A DNA stretch of 64,000 nucleotides from Clostridiales bacterium (GCA_015056415.1 SVGJ01000004.1:44785-108784), one strand, 5' to 3'; shown: positions 25,306-33,573, counted from the first letter of the stretch. Notes: generated by a model from the letters alone, not told the origin. Numbers and translations: made by a program.

Positions 25306-26592
25306 ATGTCCGCCATGCAAGAATATCATCTGCCCAATGGCATGACCCTGCTGTGCAGCCGTCAGTCCCATCTGCACGCCATGGAGTTCGGCCTGTATTT
25401 CAGGGGCGGAAGCCTGTATGAGAACAAACAGAATCAGGGCATCTGTCACCTGCTGGAGCACCTGTGCTTCCGTGGTCTGGGCGGCCTGAACGCCGAGGAG
25501 CTCAACCGCCTGATGGCCCGCTTCGGCGCTGAGCTGGACGGCGCCACCTACCCCGAGGGCGTGGTGTTCCGCCTGAAGACGCATCCCCGCTTCTTCGACG
25601 AGGTACTGGAGATGTACCTGCGCTTCTTTGCCGATACCCCCTGGACGCCGGAGCAGATCGAAGCCGAGAAGCAGGTCGTGCTGCGCCAGCTGGAGCAGGA
25701 GGATTGCGACTTCGATGAGGAGGTCTCCCGCCGCTACCGGCGCACCGCCGCGGGCGGCTTCTCGCTGATGGGCACGGCGCAGTCCATCCAGGACATGAGC
25801 GCCGCCACCATCCGCCGCTGGCAACGTCTGCTTTTCCAGCCTCAGAATGCCTGCCTGTGCCTGACCGGCAATTTCTCCCAGGGTATGGAGGCCGCCCTGG
25901 TGGAGGCCTTCTCCGAGCTGGATAACCACTTTGACGAGCCGCCCTTCTCCCAGGCGGTTCCCCAGGGCTTCTGCATGCGGGACAGCCGCAGCGACCTCAT
26001 CCTGGATGAGGAGGGCGGCCAGGCCAAGGTGCACTTGGCCTTCGACCTGGACGAGGATCGCGTCTTCCCCCTGACGGGCGAGGTACTCAATGCCTTCACC
26101 GCCGGCAACAGCGATTCTCTGCTCTTCCAGAAGCTCCGCGAGGAGATGGCCCTGGTGGCGGAGATCGATTCCTCCATGGAGGAGATGGGGATGTTCCGCC
26201 GCCTGGTGATCCGCTATGACGTGCGCCAGGAATACCTGGCCGCCAGCCTGCGCAAGGTATTCGAGCTGCTGCACCGCCTGTGCCTCTACGTGCGGCCCAT
26301 CCGCCTGACCCAGACCCGTATGCAGTTTACCGATAATCTGGTTTTCTACCAGGACGACGTATCCGCCATGAATGACCTGCTGGGCTGGGCCTGGATGGCA
26401 GACGATCTTTCCCGTGCCGACCTGGACGCTCAGGCCCAGATGTATGACGACCTCACCTGCGAGGATCTGCTGGACGCAGCCCAATCCGTTTTCCGGCCGG
26501 AGAACCTGACCATCTCCATCCAGCGCGACCCCGCCCAGACCCCCAGGAACCTCAAGCCGCTGCTCACGGAACTGCGGAACATGCTTGCTTAA
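25306..26592 (+). CDS. M16 family zinc metallopeptidase
   Basis: Pitrilysin-type peptidase, 428 residues, starting after GAGGAGGAT. The inverted zinc motif HxxEH is HLLEH (in GICHLLEHLCFRG), with the conserved glutamate expected about 75 residues later in the EAEKQVVLRQLEQE region. The C-terminal half is the usual second M16 domain. No second, inactive M16 partner gene lies next to it, unlike the common YmfF/YmfH or PqqL-type pairs. There is no signal peptide, so it is probably cytoplasmic. Confidence 0.9.
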   Translation: MSAMQEYHLPNGMTLLCSRQSHLHAMEFGLYFRGGSLYENKQNQGICHLLEHLCFRGLGGLNAEELNRLMARFGAELDGATYPEGVVFRLKTHPRFFDEVLEMYLRFFADTPWTPEQIEAEKQVVLRQLEQEDCDFDEEVSRRYRRTAAGGFSLMGTAQSIQDMSAATIRRWQRLLFQPQNACLCLTGNFSQGMEAALVEAFSELDNHFDEPPFSQAVPQGFCMRDSRSDLILDEEGGQAKVHLAFDLDEDRVFPLTGEVLNAFTAGNSDSLLFQKLREEMALVAEIDSSMEEMGMFRRLVIRYDVRQEYLAASLRKVFELLHRLCLYVRPIRLTQTRMQFTDNLVFYQDDVSAMNDLLGWAWMADDLSRADLDAQAQMYDDLTCEDLLDAAQSVFRPENLTISIQRDPAQTPRNLKPLLTELRNMLA

Positions 26593-26675
26593 AGGGCTCC
26601 GCCCCTTAAGAATCCCCGGTCAGGGCGCTGCCCTGACAACCCGCGAAGGGCCCTTCGGCCCTTTCGAAACCCGTT
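26593..26675 (+). repeat. Hairpin-rich intergenic repeat after the M16 gene
   Basis: Begins at the stop codon: GGGCTCCGCCCC, then CAGGGCGCTGCCCTG, then CGAAGGGCCCTTCGGCCCTTTCG. All three are self-complementary and also appear in order after the PBP gene at 30243-30330. A partial relative of the composite repeat. Confidence 0.75.
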
Positions 26676-26696
26676 TTCTCCCTGAAAGGACTCCCT

Positions 26697-27581
26697 ATGC
26701 CCGAAAACATTTATGAGATCATTTCCCTTGGCGCGCGTTATTGGTTTGCGTTTCTTGGCGTGCTGATCGTCTGGCGGGCTTTCCGCTGGCTACGGAAGGA
26801 CAGGAAGGCCAATCATCGCCGCCTCAGGCAGCTGCCTGACGCCGGTATGATCGGCGAGATGGTGGTGCTGCAGGGCTCTGATGAGCTGCCCGAGGGCTAC
26901 GCCATCCCCATTCCCCGGGAAGGCGTGCTGGGCTTTGTGCGCTCCTGCGACGTGGTGATCCCGGTGAATGGCGTGGCTGCCCGTCACCTGGATTTCTCCT
27001 TTCAGCCGGGCACGGGCCTGCTGCTGTTCCCCCTGCGGGGCGCCGTGTGCTATGTGGATGATGCCGAGGTGACCCATCGCAGCAAAACAAAAAAGCATCC
27101 CATGGGCCACGGCTCCCGGCTGCAGGTCGGTCAGGCCGTGCTTCGTTTGCGCCTTTTTGCAGGGCTTGACGCGTCCTATCGGCCCTATTATCCCTATGTG
27201 CCGGAGTATCCCCCCTGCGACCCTGACCAGCCCGTGACCCAGGATTGGCAGGATAACAGCTATGTTTATCACCAGCAGCCCTCGCCCTGGCAGGAAGAGC
27301 CTGTGTATGATCAGGCCCAGCAAGCCCCCTGGCCGGAGCAGCAAGCGCCCTGGCAGCAGCCCGCCGCTCCGTGGCAGGAAAATCCGGCCCCGTGGCAGCA
27401 AAGCCCCAACCCCTGGCAACAGGAGGAGCCCATGTATGGTCAGGAGCAACCCGTGGAGGAATCCTGGCTGAATCCGCCTGTCCAGCAAGGCTGGATGCCC
27501 CAGCAGCCCGAGCCCTTCCAGCCGGCCCAGGCCCGTCAGCGGCACAGCCGCGCGCAAAGGAGGCGCTACGATGAAGAATAA
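26697..27581 (+). CDS. Membrane-anchored FHA-like protein with a tryptophan-proline-glutamine tail
   Basis: 294-residue protein with one membrane anchor at about residues 13-28, a basic stretch, then a 100-residue beta-rich region that reads as a divergent FHA domain (GFVRSCDVVIPVNGVAARHLDFSF and a final HGSRLQVGQAVLRLRLF). From about residue 180 the tail is low in complexity, with repeated APWQQ/NPWQQ units, and ends in RHSRAQRRRYDEE. It starts after AAAGGAC. It overlaps the FtsW/RodA gene and belongs to a wall-synthesis operon, an arrangement that recalls the FHA/RodA/PbpA clusters of Actinobacteria. It may link kinase signalling to the synthase pair. The phosphothreonine-binding residues are only partly kept. 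Confidence 0.7.
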   Translation: MPENIYEIISLGARYWFAFLGVLIVWRAFRWLRKDRKANHRRLRQLPDAGMIGEMVVLQGSDELPEGYAIPIPREGVLGFVRSCDVVIPVNGVAARHLDFSFQPGTGLLLFPLRGAVCYVDDAEVTHRSKTKKHPMGHGSRLQVGQAVLRLRLFAGLDASYRPYYPYVPEYPPCDPDQPVTQDWQDNSYVYHQQPSPWQEEPVYDQAQQAPWPEQQAPWQQPAAPWQENPAPWQQSPNPWQQEEPMYGQEQPVEESWLNPPVQQGWMPQQPEPFQPAQARQRHSRAQRRRYDEE

Positions 27582-28830
27582 CGAGAAGCGCTCCCTCCGC
27601 CGCGACCCCGGCCGTCTGCTTTCCAGCACGGTGATGCTGTTCTTCTTCAGCGCGTTCCTGCTTTTGTTCCTCAAGGATTATGCCTGGCAGGCCGCCGCGC
27701 TGGCCGTGGCTGTACCGGCGATGATCTGGCTGGGCGTGAATCTTTTGCCCCGGCTTTTCCCGGCTGACAAGCTCCTTTTGAGCCTGACCAACTTCCTGTG
27801 CGCGCTGGGCGTGCTGGTGCTCTATGCCACCAACCCCGATTACGCCTATCAGCAGGCCACCTATTACGGCGTCGGTCTGGTGGCCATGGTGGTGTGCATT
27901 TATCTGGTGCGCATCATCAAACACTGGAAGCTCCCTGTGCTCCTGCTGATGCCCGTGTCCCTGGCACTGCTGGCGCTCCCACTGCTCATTGGCCGCGAAA
28001 CCAACGGCGCGAAGAACTGGTTCTACGTGGGCAGCCTTTCCGTGCAGCCCAGCGAGATCGTCAAGCTGAGCCTTCTGTTGATCATCAGCTATTTCATGAG
28101 CCGCCGCAGGCTGCTCCCCTGGCTGATCTTCGCCGTGGGCTGTCTTGGCCTGCTCATGCTGCAGAAGGATCTGGGCACCGCCCTGATGTACTATGGCGTG
28201 ACGCTGATGCTCTTCTACGCCTCCTCCAACAATCTGCTGCTCACCGGCGTGGGCCTTGCCGGTGGTGCCGGTGCGGCCGTGCTGGGCTACAAGATGTTCG
28301 CCCACGTGAAAAAGCGTGTAGCCATCTGGCAGAACCCCTGGAGCGATTATGACAACGCCGGCTATCAGATCGTGCAGAGCCTGATGGCCATTGCCAGCGG
28401 CGGCATATTCGGCATGGGTCTGGGGCTGGGCTATCCCCAAACGATCCCCGTCTATCATACGGATTTCATTTTCTCCGTTATCTGCGAGCAGTTCGGCGTG
28501 ATCTTCGGTCTGTGCGTGCTGCTGATGTATGTGGCCATCATCTGGCGCGGCGCCACCACCGCCATGGCCGCCCGCACCAGCTTCCACGGCCTGCTGGCCA
28601 TGGGCGCCACGCTGATGATCGGCCTGCAGACCTTCGTCATCATTGGCGGTGTGATCAAGCTGATCCCCCTCACAGGCGTCACCATGCCCTTTGTGAGCTA
28701 TGGCGGCACATCGCTGGTCTCCAGCATGTGCCTGGTAGGCCTGCTGCAGGGCGTGGCCAGCCTGAATGAGGACGACCTGAACGAGGACACCCGCCTGGCT
28801 ATGCTGGGCAGTCAGGAGGGGATGCAATGA
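27571..28830 (+). CDS. FtsW/RodA/SpoVE family peptidoglycan glycosyltransferase
   Basis: SEDS-family polymerase that builds glycan strands from lipid II in the membrane, 419 residues with about ten membrane helices. Signatures are NGAKNWFYVGSLSVQPSE, with the loop-4 aspartate region later (PWSDYDNAGYQIVQSLMAI), and the C-terminal PFVSYGGTSLVSSM. The ATG follows AAAGGAGG inside the end of the FHA-like gene (11-bp overlap). It overlaps the PBP start by ATGA, so polymerase and transpeptidase are made as a pair. Whether it serves elongation, division or sporulation cannot be decided from sequence. Confidence 0.93.
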   Translation: MKNNEKRSLRRDPGRLLSSTVMLFFFSAFLLLFLKDYAWQAAALAVAVPAMIWLGVNLLPRLFPADKLLLSLTNFLCALGVLVLYATNPDYAYQQATYYGVGLVAMVVCIYLVRIIKHWKLPVLLLMPVSLALLALPLLIGRETNGAKNWFYVGSLSVQPSEIVKLSLLLIISYFMSRRRLLPWLIFAVGCLGLLMLQKDLGTALMYYGVTLMLFYASSNNLLLTGVGLAGGAGAAVLGYKMFAHVKKRVAIWQNPWSDYDNAGYQIVQSLMAIASGGIFGMGLGLGYPQTIPVYHTDFIFSVICEQFGVIFGLCVLLMYVAIIWRGATTAMAARTSFHGLLAMGATLMIGLQTFVIIGGVIKLIPLTGVTMPFVSYGGTSLVSSMCLVGLLQGVASLNEDDLNEDTRLAMLGSQEGMQ

Positions 28831-30260
28831 AGCAGCAGCGTTACCTCTTCAAGATCCTGGCGCTGATCATGTTCGGCCTGTTCCTGCTGCTGGCGGTCTA
28901 TGGCGGCTACAGCATCTCCACCTATGGCAACCGGTGGTTCTCCTTCAGCCGCAACCCCCGCGTCCGGGCACAGAAGCAAACGGTCATCGCCGGAGACATC
29001 CTGGACCGCAACGGCATTGTTCTGGCCACCACCGTGGACGGCCAGCGCGTCTATCAGCAGAATGAGGAATCCCGCCGCGCCGTGGTGCACCTCCTGGGCG
29101 ACAGCCAGGGACAGGTCTCCAACGGCGTGGAGACCTTCCAGACCAGCTATCTTTATGGCTTCCAGACGCCCCTGGGCGAGCGCGTCAGCACCCTGCTGGC
29201 AGGCGAGACCCGCCGGGGCGACAACGTGACCCTGACCATCGACAGTCAGCTCTGCACCGAGATCGTTCGCTTCTTTGACCGGCACAGCCTGACCAGAGGC
29301 AAGAGGGGCGCCGCCGTGGTGATGAACTACAAAACCGGCGAGCTCATCGCCTCGATCAGCCTGCCCAACTTCGACCCCATGAACATCACCGAGGCCACCA
29401 AGGCCGACGCGGGCCAGCCCTTCTGGAACCGGGCGACCCAGTCCGTCTATCCGCCGGGCAGCTCCTTCAAGATCATCACCACCGTCTCCGCGCTGGATAA
29501 CATCCCCAGCGTTACCGGGCAGGAGATCGCCTGCACCGGCGGCCTGACGGTGATGAATCAGACCATCCACGATTACGGCGGCGCCATCCACGAGAAGCTC
29601 ACCCTCCGCGAAGCCTTCAAGAAGAGCTGCAACAACGTCTACGCCTATATCGCGCAGACCCTGGGCGACGAGAAGCTGCGCAAAACCGCCGAAAGCTTCG
29701 GCTTTAACGATAACTTCCTTTTCCGCGACCTGGTCGTGGAAAACAGCACCTACCCCACCACGAACCGCAATGAGTTCGAGATCGCTACCACCGGCATCGG
29801 CCAGAGCGCCCTCACCGCCACACCCATGCATATGTGCATGGTGGCCGCCGCCATCGCCAACGATGGCGTGATGATGGAGCCCCGCCTGCTCATGAACGTG
29901 CAGAGCGCCGCGGGCTCCACCCGCGCCACCTTTCAATCCAAGGTCTACCGCACCGCCCTGTCCGCCGAGAACGCTGCCACCCTGCAATCCTATATGCGGG
30001 ACGTGGTCAAGTCCGGCACGGGCACCAGCGCCGCCGTCCCCGGCCTGGCCATATGTGGCAAGACCGGCTCTGCCGAGAGCAGCCTTTCCGGCAGCGCCAT
30101 GACCTACGGCTGGTTCATCGGCTACATCGAAAACGACGACCTGCCCTACGCCGTCAGCGTCCTCGTCGAATCCATCGAGGACGGCGAAGGCGGTGGCAGC
30201 ACCGCCGCTCCCATCGCCGCCGACATCTTCACTTACCTTAAGGGGGCTCCGTCACCTTAA
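28827..30260 (+). CDS. Class B penicillin-binding protein (PbpA-like transpeptidase)
   Basis: Monofunctional D,D-transpeptidase that crosslinks peptidoglycan, partner of the SEDS polymerase upstream. One N-terminal membrane anchor (residues 9-27), a short pedestal, then the penicillin-binding domain with S212-S-F-K215 (in PPGSSFKII), the SxN motif in KKSCNNVYAY, and KTG in CGKTGSAES. At 477 residues it is short for class B, like actinobacterial PbpA. The last residues (LKGAPSP) are encoded by the start of the intergenic repeat, which also supplies the stop codon. Confidence 0.93.
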   Translation: MKQQRYLFKILALIMFGLFLLLAVYGGYSISTYGNRWFSFSRNPRVRAQKQTVIAGDILDRNGIVLATTVDGQRVYQQNEESRRAVVHLLGDSQGQVSNGVETFQTSYLYGFQTPLGERVSTLLAGETRRGDNVTLTIDSQLCTEIVRFFDRHSLTRGKRGAAVVMNYKTGELIASISLPNFDPMNITEATKADAGQPFWNRATQSVYPPGSSFKIITTVSALDNIPSVTGQEIACTGGLTVMNQTIHDYGGAIHEKLTLREAFKKSCNNVYAYIAQTLGDEKLRKTAESFGFNDNFLFRDLVVENSTYPTTNRNEFEIATTGIGQSALTATPMHMCMVAAAIANDGVMMEPRLLMNVQSAAGSTRATFQSKVYRTALSAENAATLQSYMRDVVKSGTGTSAAVPGLAICGKTGSAESSLSGSAMTYGWFIGYIENDDLPYAVSVLVESIEDGEGGGSTAAPIAADIFTYLKGAPSP

Positions 30261-30410
30261 GGATTCCCCTGCCAGAGGGTGCTGCCCTCTGGGCTCCCGC
30301 GAAGGGCCCTTCGGCCCTCTCGACACCCGTGCGGGAATTGCAACCACAGCTGATATCCGTGAGGGTCACGGCGCATAACTGCTGCGCCGCGACGCACACT
30401 TGCAGCGCAG
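30242..30410 (+). repeat. Composite intergenic repeat, copy after the PBP gene
   Basis: Includes the GGGGGCTCCG start (shared with 26593), the CCAGAGGG/CCCTCTGG hairpin, CGAAGGGCCCTTCGGCCCTCTCG, CAGCTGATATC, and the GTCACGGCGCA/TGCGCCGCGAC hairpin (30365-30393). The later modules of the long copies are missing; 30410-30488 shows no further pattern. Confidence 0.85.
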
Positions 30411-30488
30411 CAGTTTCGGCTGTCCAATAACCCTGAGCGTGATTTCCTTCCAGGCGAGCCTGAAAAAGCTCCATCAACGAGGTGCCCC

Positions 30489-31274
30489 ATGAAAATCATC
30501 GATTCCTATACCGAAATAGCCGCCTGCTTCCCCAACAATACCTTCTCGCTTGACGCCTGGCGTGCCTACGCCGCCTCCATCTCCCCGGAGCTGCCGGAAA
30601 AGTGCCTTCAGGACGCCGCAGAGTACGACTTCCCCACGCAGGTCGCCCCGGTGCTGGCCGCCCTTGCCGCCGAACCAGCCAAAGCCCACCAGGCTCACGC
30701 GGCCTTTCTGCGCCACATGGAGCGCATCCCCTCCCTGGATGTGGACGCCACCGTCGTTCTGTACCTTGGCCTGTGCAACGCCGCAGGCTGGGCCACCGAG
30801 CTGGATGGCCGCCCCGCGGTGCTGCTGGGGCTGGAGAAAATCGTGGAACTGAACTGGTGCGATGACGCCTCCATGACAGCGCTCATTGATCATGAATTAG
30901 GGCATCTGTGGCACTTTCAGCACCGCAGCGCGCCGGAATTTGCCAATGCGGCCCTCTGGCAGCTGTACACCGAGGGCATGGCTATGCTCTTTGAGCAGCG
31001 GCTTGCGGGCGACAAGCGCTATTTCCACCAAAACAAAAACGGCTGGCTCCCTTGGTGCGAAGCCAACCGTGATTCTCTTTTCGCCGAGTACCGCCGGCGG
31101 GTCATGGCCGGGGAATCGGTGCAGGATTTCTTTGGGGACTGGTGCAGCTATCAGGGGCATTCCGATGTGGGGTACTACCTGGGCAGCGTGCTGATGTGGC
31201 AGCTGGCTCAGCGCTTCGCCCCGGCGGAGCTTGCCAACCTGACGGAACGGGATATTCTCAACGCAATGCCGTAA
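30489..31274 (+). CDS. Putative zinc metalloprotease (DUF2268-like, HELGH)
   Basis: 261-residue cytoplasmic protein. It has a clear HExxH zinc motif, DHELGHLWH, with a downstream YTEGMAMLFE glutamate that could be the third ligand of a gluzincin. The C-terminal DVGYYLGSVLMWQL is typical of DUF2268-type predicted proteases. The ATG follows GAGGTG. Its substrate is unknown. The 3' end overlaps the convergent GNAT gene by 17 bases. A repeat separates it from the wall operon upstream. Confidence 0.75.
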   Translation: MKIIDSYTEIAACFPNNTFSLDAWRAYAASISPELPEKCLQDAAEYDFPTQVAPVLAALAAEPAKAHQAHAAFLRHMERIPSLDVDATVVLYLGLCNAAGWATELDGRPAVLLGLEKIVELNWCDDASMTALIDHELGHLWHFQHRSAPEFANAALWQLYTEGMAMLFEQRLAGDKRYFHQNKNGWLPWCEANRDSLFAEYRRRVMAGESVQDFFGDWCSYQGHSDVGYYLGSVLMWQLAQRFAPAELANLTERDILNAMP

Positions 31275-31758
31275 TATTCTTCTCAAAGTACAATACTGTT
31301 TCTCCATCCTCCACATCAGTCAGGATCAGGCGATCAAATCCCCAGTGCCGGTAGATCGCCTGATTTCTTTTTTCCTTTTCCTCCACGCCGATGGAAAGCC
31401 GCCGATATCCACGGCGGACAGCTTCTGCCTCCATCAGGCGCATCATGGCTGAGATGTATCCTTGTCCTTCATGCTCCTTTTCAATGCGCAGCGCGTTGAC
31501 GTTAGCCACCGACGCGCCATCCGCCAGCACGGTGCGGCCGGCAACGGCGCCGCATTCCGGCGCAAAAAGCAGCGTACCCTCGCCCACGGGATCGCCATCG
31601 CATACCACCACACAACTCAGCGCCTGACCGGAACGATTGTAGCCGATATACTCCTCACGCCAGCGGATCCACCGGGGATCCTCCGGGTGTTGACGGATAT
31701 TCTTTGCCCAGATACGTTCAAGGTCGTCCATGGTCGCCGGGCGACATTCATACATCAT
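31258..31758 (-). CDS. GNAT family N-acetyltransferase
   Basis: 166-residue acetyltransferase. The acetyl-CoA loop is EHEGQGYISAMM and the C-terminal NQAIYRHWGFDRLIL is the usual GNAT end. The start at 31758 follows AGGAGG at eight bases; an apparent upstream extension runs through tRNA genes and is not real. It may be reached by read-through from the tRNA operon, from which a terminator separates it. Substrate unknown. Confidence 0.85.
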   Translation of the reverse strand: MMYECRPATMDDLERIWAKNIRQHPEDPRWIRWREEYIGYNRSGQALSCVVVCDGDPVGEGTLLFAPECGAVAGRTVLADGASVANVNALRIEKEHEGQGYISAMMRLMEAEAVRRGYRRLSIGVEEKEKRNQAIYRHWGFDRLILTDVEDGETVLYFEKNITALR

Positions 31759-31780
31759 TGTCCAAACCTCCTGATAATAC

Positions 31781-31813
31781 AAAAAGAGCCATCCGACCGG
31801 ATGACTCTTTTTG
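31781..31813 (-). terminator. Terminator of the tRNA operon
   Basis: Arms AAAAAGAG(C)CATCC and GGATG(A)CTCTTTTT around GACC. On the minus strand it ends in TTTTTG, 22 bases after tRNA-Gly(TCC). Confidence 0.85.
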
Positions 31814-31834
31814 TTGGCACTTGACCTTGTTAGC

Positions 31835-31908
31835 TGGAGCGGGTGATGGGAATCGAACCCACGTGACCAGCTTGGAAGGCTGGAGCTCTGCCATTGAGCT
31901 ACACCCGC
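31835..31908 (-). tRNA. tRNA-Gly (anticodon TCC)
   Basis: Complete cloverleaf with acceptor GCGGGTG/CACCCGC, loop CTTCCAA and T-arm GGTTCGATTCC. The 3' CCA is encoded. Last gene of the seven-tRNA cluster. Confidence 0.93.
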
Positions 31909-31911
31909 AAG

Positions 31912-31986
31912 TGGAGCGGTAGACGGGATTCGGACCCGCGACATCCACCTTGGCAAGGTGGCACTCTACCACTGAGCTACTACCGC
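31912..31986 (-). tRNA. tRNA-Gly (anticodon GCC)
   Basis: Acceptor starts GCGGTAG, anticodon loop TTGCCAA, T-arm GGTCCGAATCC. The 3' CCA is encoded. Confidence 0.92.
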
Positions 31987-32023
31987 ATATCCACCAATTT
32001 GCATTGGGTGCTGAGGAAAACCG

Positions 32024-32104
32024 TGCGGACGAAGAGACTCGAACTCTTACACCTTCCGGTACCAGATCCTAAGTCTGGCGCGTCTGCCATTCCGCCACGC
32101 CCGC
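32024..32104 (-). tRNA. tRNA-Leu (anticodon TAG)
   Basis: Class II tRNA with a long variable arm, acceptor GCGGGCG/CGTCCGC, loop CTTAGGA. CCA is not encoded. Confidence 0.9.
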
Positions 32105-32138
32105 ACAAAGCACGACCGTCTCAAAAGGCAGATGGGAA

Positions 32139-32211
32139 TGACCCATTGGAGATTCGAACTCCAGACACCTTGATTAAAAGTCAAGTGCTCTGCCGACTGA
32201 GCTAATGGGTC
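32139..32211 (-). tRNA. tRNA-Lys (anticodon TTT)
   Basis: Acceptor GACCCAT/ATGGGTC, loop CTTTTAA, T-arm GAGTTCGAATCTC. CCA is not encoded. Confidence 0.93.
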
Positions 32212-32218
32212 ATACATG

Positions 32219-32290
32219 CTGGGGTGGCAGGGCTCGAACCTGCGAATGCGGGAGTCAAAGTCCCGTGCCTTACCACTTGGCTACACCCCA
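32219..32290 (-). tRNA. tRNA-Gln (anticodon TTG)
   Basis: Acceptor TGGGGTG/CACCCCA, loop CTTTGAC, T-arm AGGTTCGAGCCCT. CCA is not fully encoded. Confidence 0.92.
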
Positions 32291-32338
32291 ACGCAGGTTG
32301 TCTCCACCGCAGATCGCAGCAGACCGAAGGAAGAAAAA

Positions 32339-32414
32339 TGGGGTGACTAGTGGGGTTCGAACCCACGACATCCAGAGCCACAATCTGGCGCTCTACCACT
32401 GAACTATAGCCACC
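32339..32414 (-). tRNA. tRNA-His (anticodon GTG)
   Basis: Acceptor GTGGCTA/TAGTCAC with the extra 5' G opposite a C discriminator that marks tRNA-His; loop TTGTGGC; 3' CCA encoded. Confidence 0.92.
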
Positions 32415-32418
32415 ATGA

Positions 32419-32495
<77 letters not shown>

Positions 32496-32571
32496 ATGCC
32501 GCAAATCAGGGACCTCCAAGGGCATCGGCGTCGGCGATCACGCCCATTCGGCATTCCGCTGACAATTAGGA

Positions 32572-32600
32572 ATTATAGCACAACGCCAGGTGCATGTCAA
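32572..32600 (-). promoter_or_regulatory. Consensus promoter of the tRNA operon
   Basis: Minus strand: TTGACA (32595-32600), 17-bp spacer, TATAAT (32572-32577). A perfect sigma-A consensus, as expected for stable RNA, about 70 bases before tRNA-Arg. Confidence 0.92.
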
Positions 32601-32631
32601 TCACTTTTTTCATGAAATTAGCAAGATTTTT

Positions 32632-33147
32632 TCAGATCACATCCCAGCTGGGAGCCTGCCAAAGCACCACATCCCCCGCCGCAAAGCTTTTCTTCACGTC
32701 GATCAGGCGCTGGTTCCTGCTGCCGCAGAACTTCAGTTCCAGCGAGCGCTTCGCCAGGATGAACGGGCCGTCCACCAGCACGTCGATCTCCTTGAGGAGC
32801 GCCATGCGGGCGGGGTCGTTTTCCTTCAGCAGCGTTTCCCAGGTGTAGCCGGTGTAGGCCCACACGTTCAGCCGGCTCTGGCGAGCTGCCTGGGCCAGGA
32901 GCAGGCAGGGCTCCGGCTGGCAGAAGGGATCACCGCCGGAAAGGGTGATGCCGTCCAGCAGCGGATTTTCCCGAAACTGATCGATGATGGTCTGGGTATC
33001 CACGGTTTTGCCGCCGTCAAAAGGGTGAGTTTCCGGGTTATGACAGCCGGGGCAATGGTGGGGGCAGCCCTGGGTGAAGATGGTGTAGCGATAGCCGGGG
33101 CCATCGACGATAGAATCGTTGACGGTACCTGCGATGCGGATGTTCAT
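32632..33147 (-). CDS. nrdG: Anaerobic ribonucleoside-triphosphate reductase activating protein
   Basis: Radical-SAM activase that installs the glycyl radical on NrdD. From the ATG after AGGAGGCC it has 171 residues. The radical-SAM cluster motif is CPHHCPGCHNPET (Cx3Cx2C) near residue 28, followed by GGKTV and the SAM-binding GITLSGGDP. It lies downstream of nrdD but 426 bases away, with a composite repeat and a hairpin between, so its expression may be uncoupled from nrdD. Upstream in-frame codons come from repeat sequence and were not used. Confidence 0.95.
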   Translation of the reverse strand: MNIRIAGTVNDSIVDGPGYRYTIFTQGCPHHCPGCHNPETHPFDGGKTVDTQTIIDQFRENPLLDGITLSGGDPFCQPEPCLLLAQAARQSRLNVWAYTGYTWETLLKENDPARMALLKEIDVLVDGPFILAKRSLELKFCGSRNQRLIDVKKSFAAGDVVLWQAPSWDVI

Positions 33148-33165
33148 GGTGGCCTCCTGGAATGG

Positions 33166-33192
33166 AAAAGGCCACATGGCGATGTGGCCTTT
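33166..33192. terminator. Hairpin between the composite repeat and nrdG
   Basis: Arms AAAGGCCACAT and ATGTGGCCTTT around GGCG, 19 bases ahead of the nrdG start. It could be a terminator or attenuator reached by nrdD read-through. Confidence 0.6.
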
Positions 33193-33229
33193 GATATGTT
33201 TTCTTTGGGAGAGTGCCCTTTTTTCAGGC

Positions 33230-33573
33230 TGTGCGTACCCGGAGGACGTACTTTTCGTCTCGGCGAAAAGTACCAAAAGCCGACCGGAGGCCACAATGGA
33301 GGTGTGGCCCCCGGACCCCGGTGCACTTCTCAGGATCGCCTGCGTGTGAGCCTTCGCGGGGCGACCTGTTACAGCAGGGTTGGTGGCGCGGGCAACGCAC
33401 CACCCCATGATCGCTTCCCTAGGTTTGGGAGGAAAATCACGTTTGGGATATCGGACAGCCGTGGCTGGCGTGTCACAGGCGTGCGTCGCGGCGCGACCGT
33501 ATTCGCGCCGTGACCCCCGTCATATGTACATGCCCGGCCTGCCCCGAATGGGTCCAGGGTCGATTGACCCTGG
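33230..33573 (-). repeat. Composite intergenic repeat, full copy after nrdD
   Basis: From the nrdD stop (minus direction): CCAGGGTC/GACCCTGG hairpin with ACCCATTCGGGGC; GTCACGGCGCG/CGCGCCGCGAC hairpin (33485-33514); AACAGGTCGCCCC; GGGGTCCGGGGGCC; and the GTACTTTTCG/CGAAAAGTAC hairpin (33248-33273) inside GGTCGGCTTTTGGTAC. The same modules occur in the same order after pth. Confidence 0.9.

Noticed and set aside
33148..33408. N-terminal extension of nrdG
   Set aside because: The extra residues are encoded by the repeat (LVLFAETKST, also readable in the pth-mfd copy), and a strong RBS marks the start at 33147.
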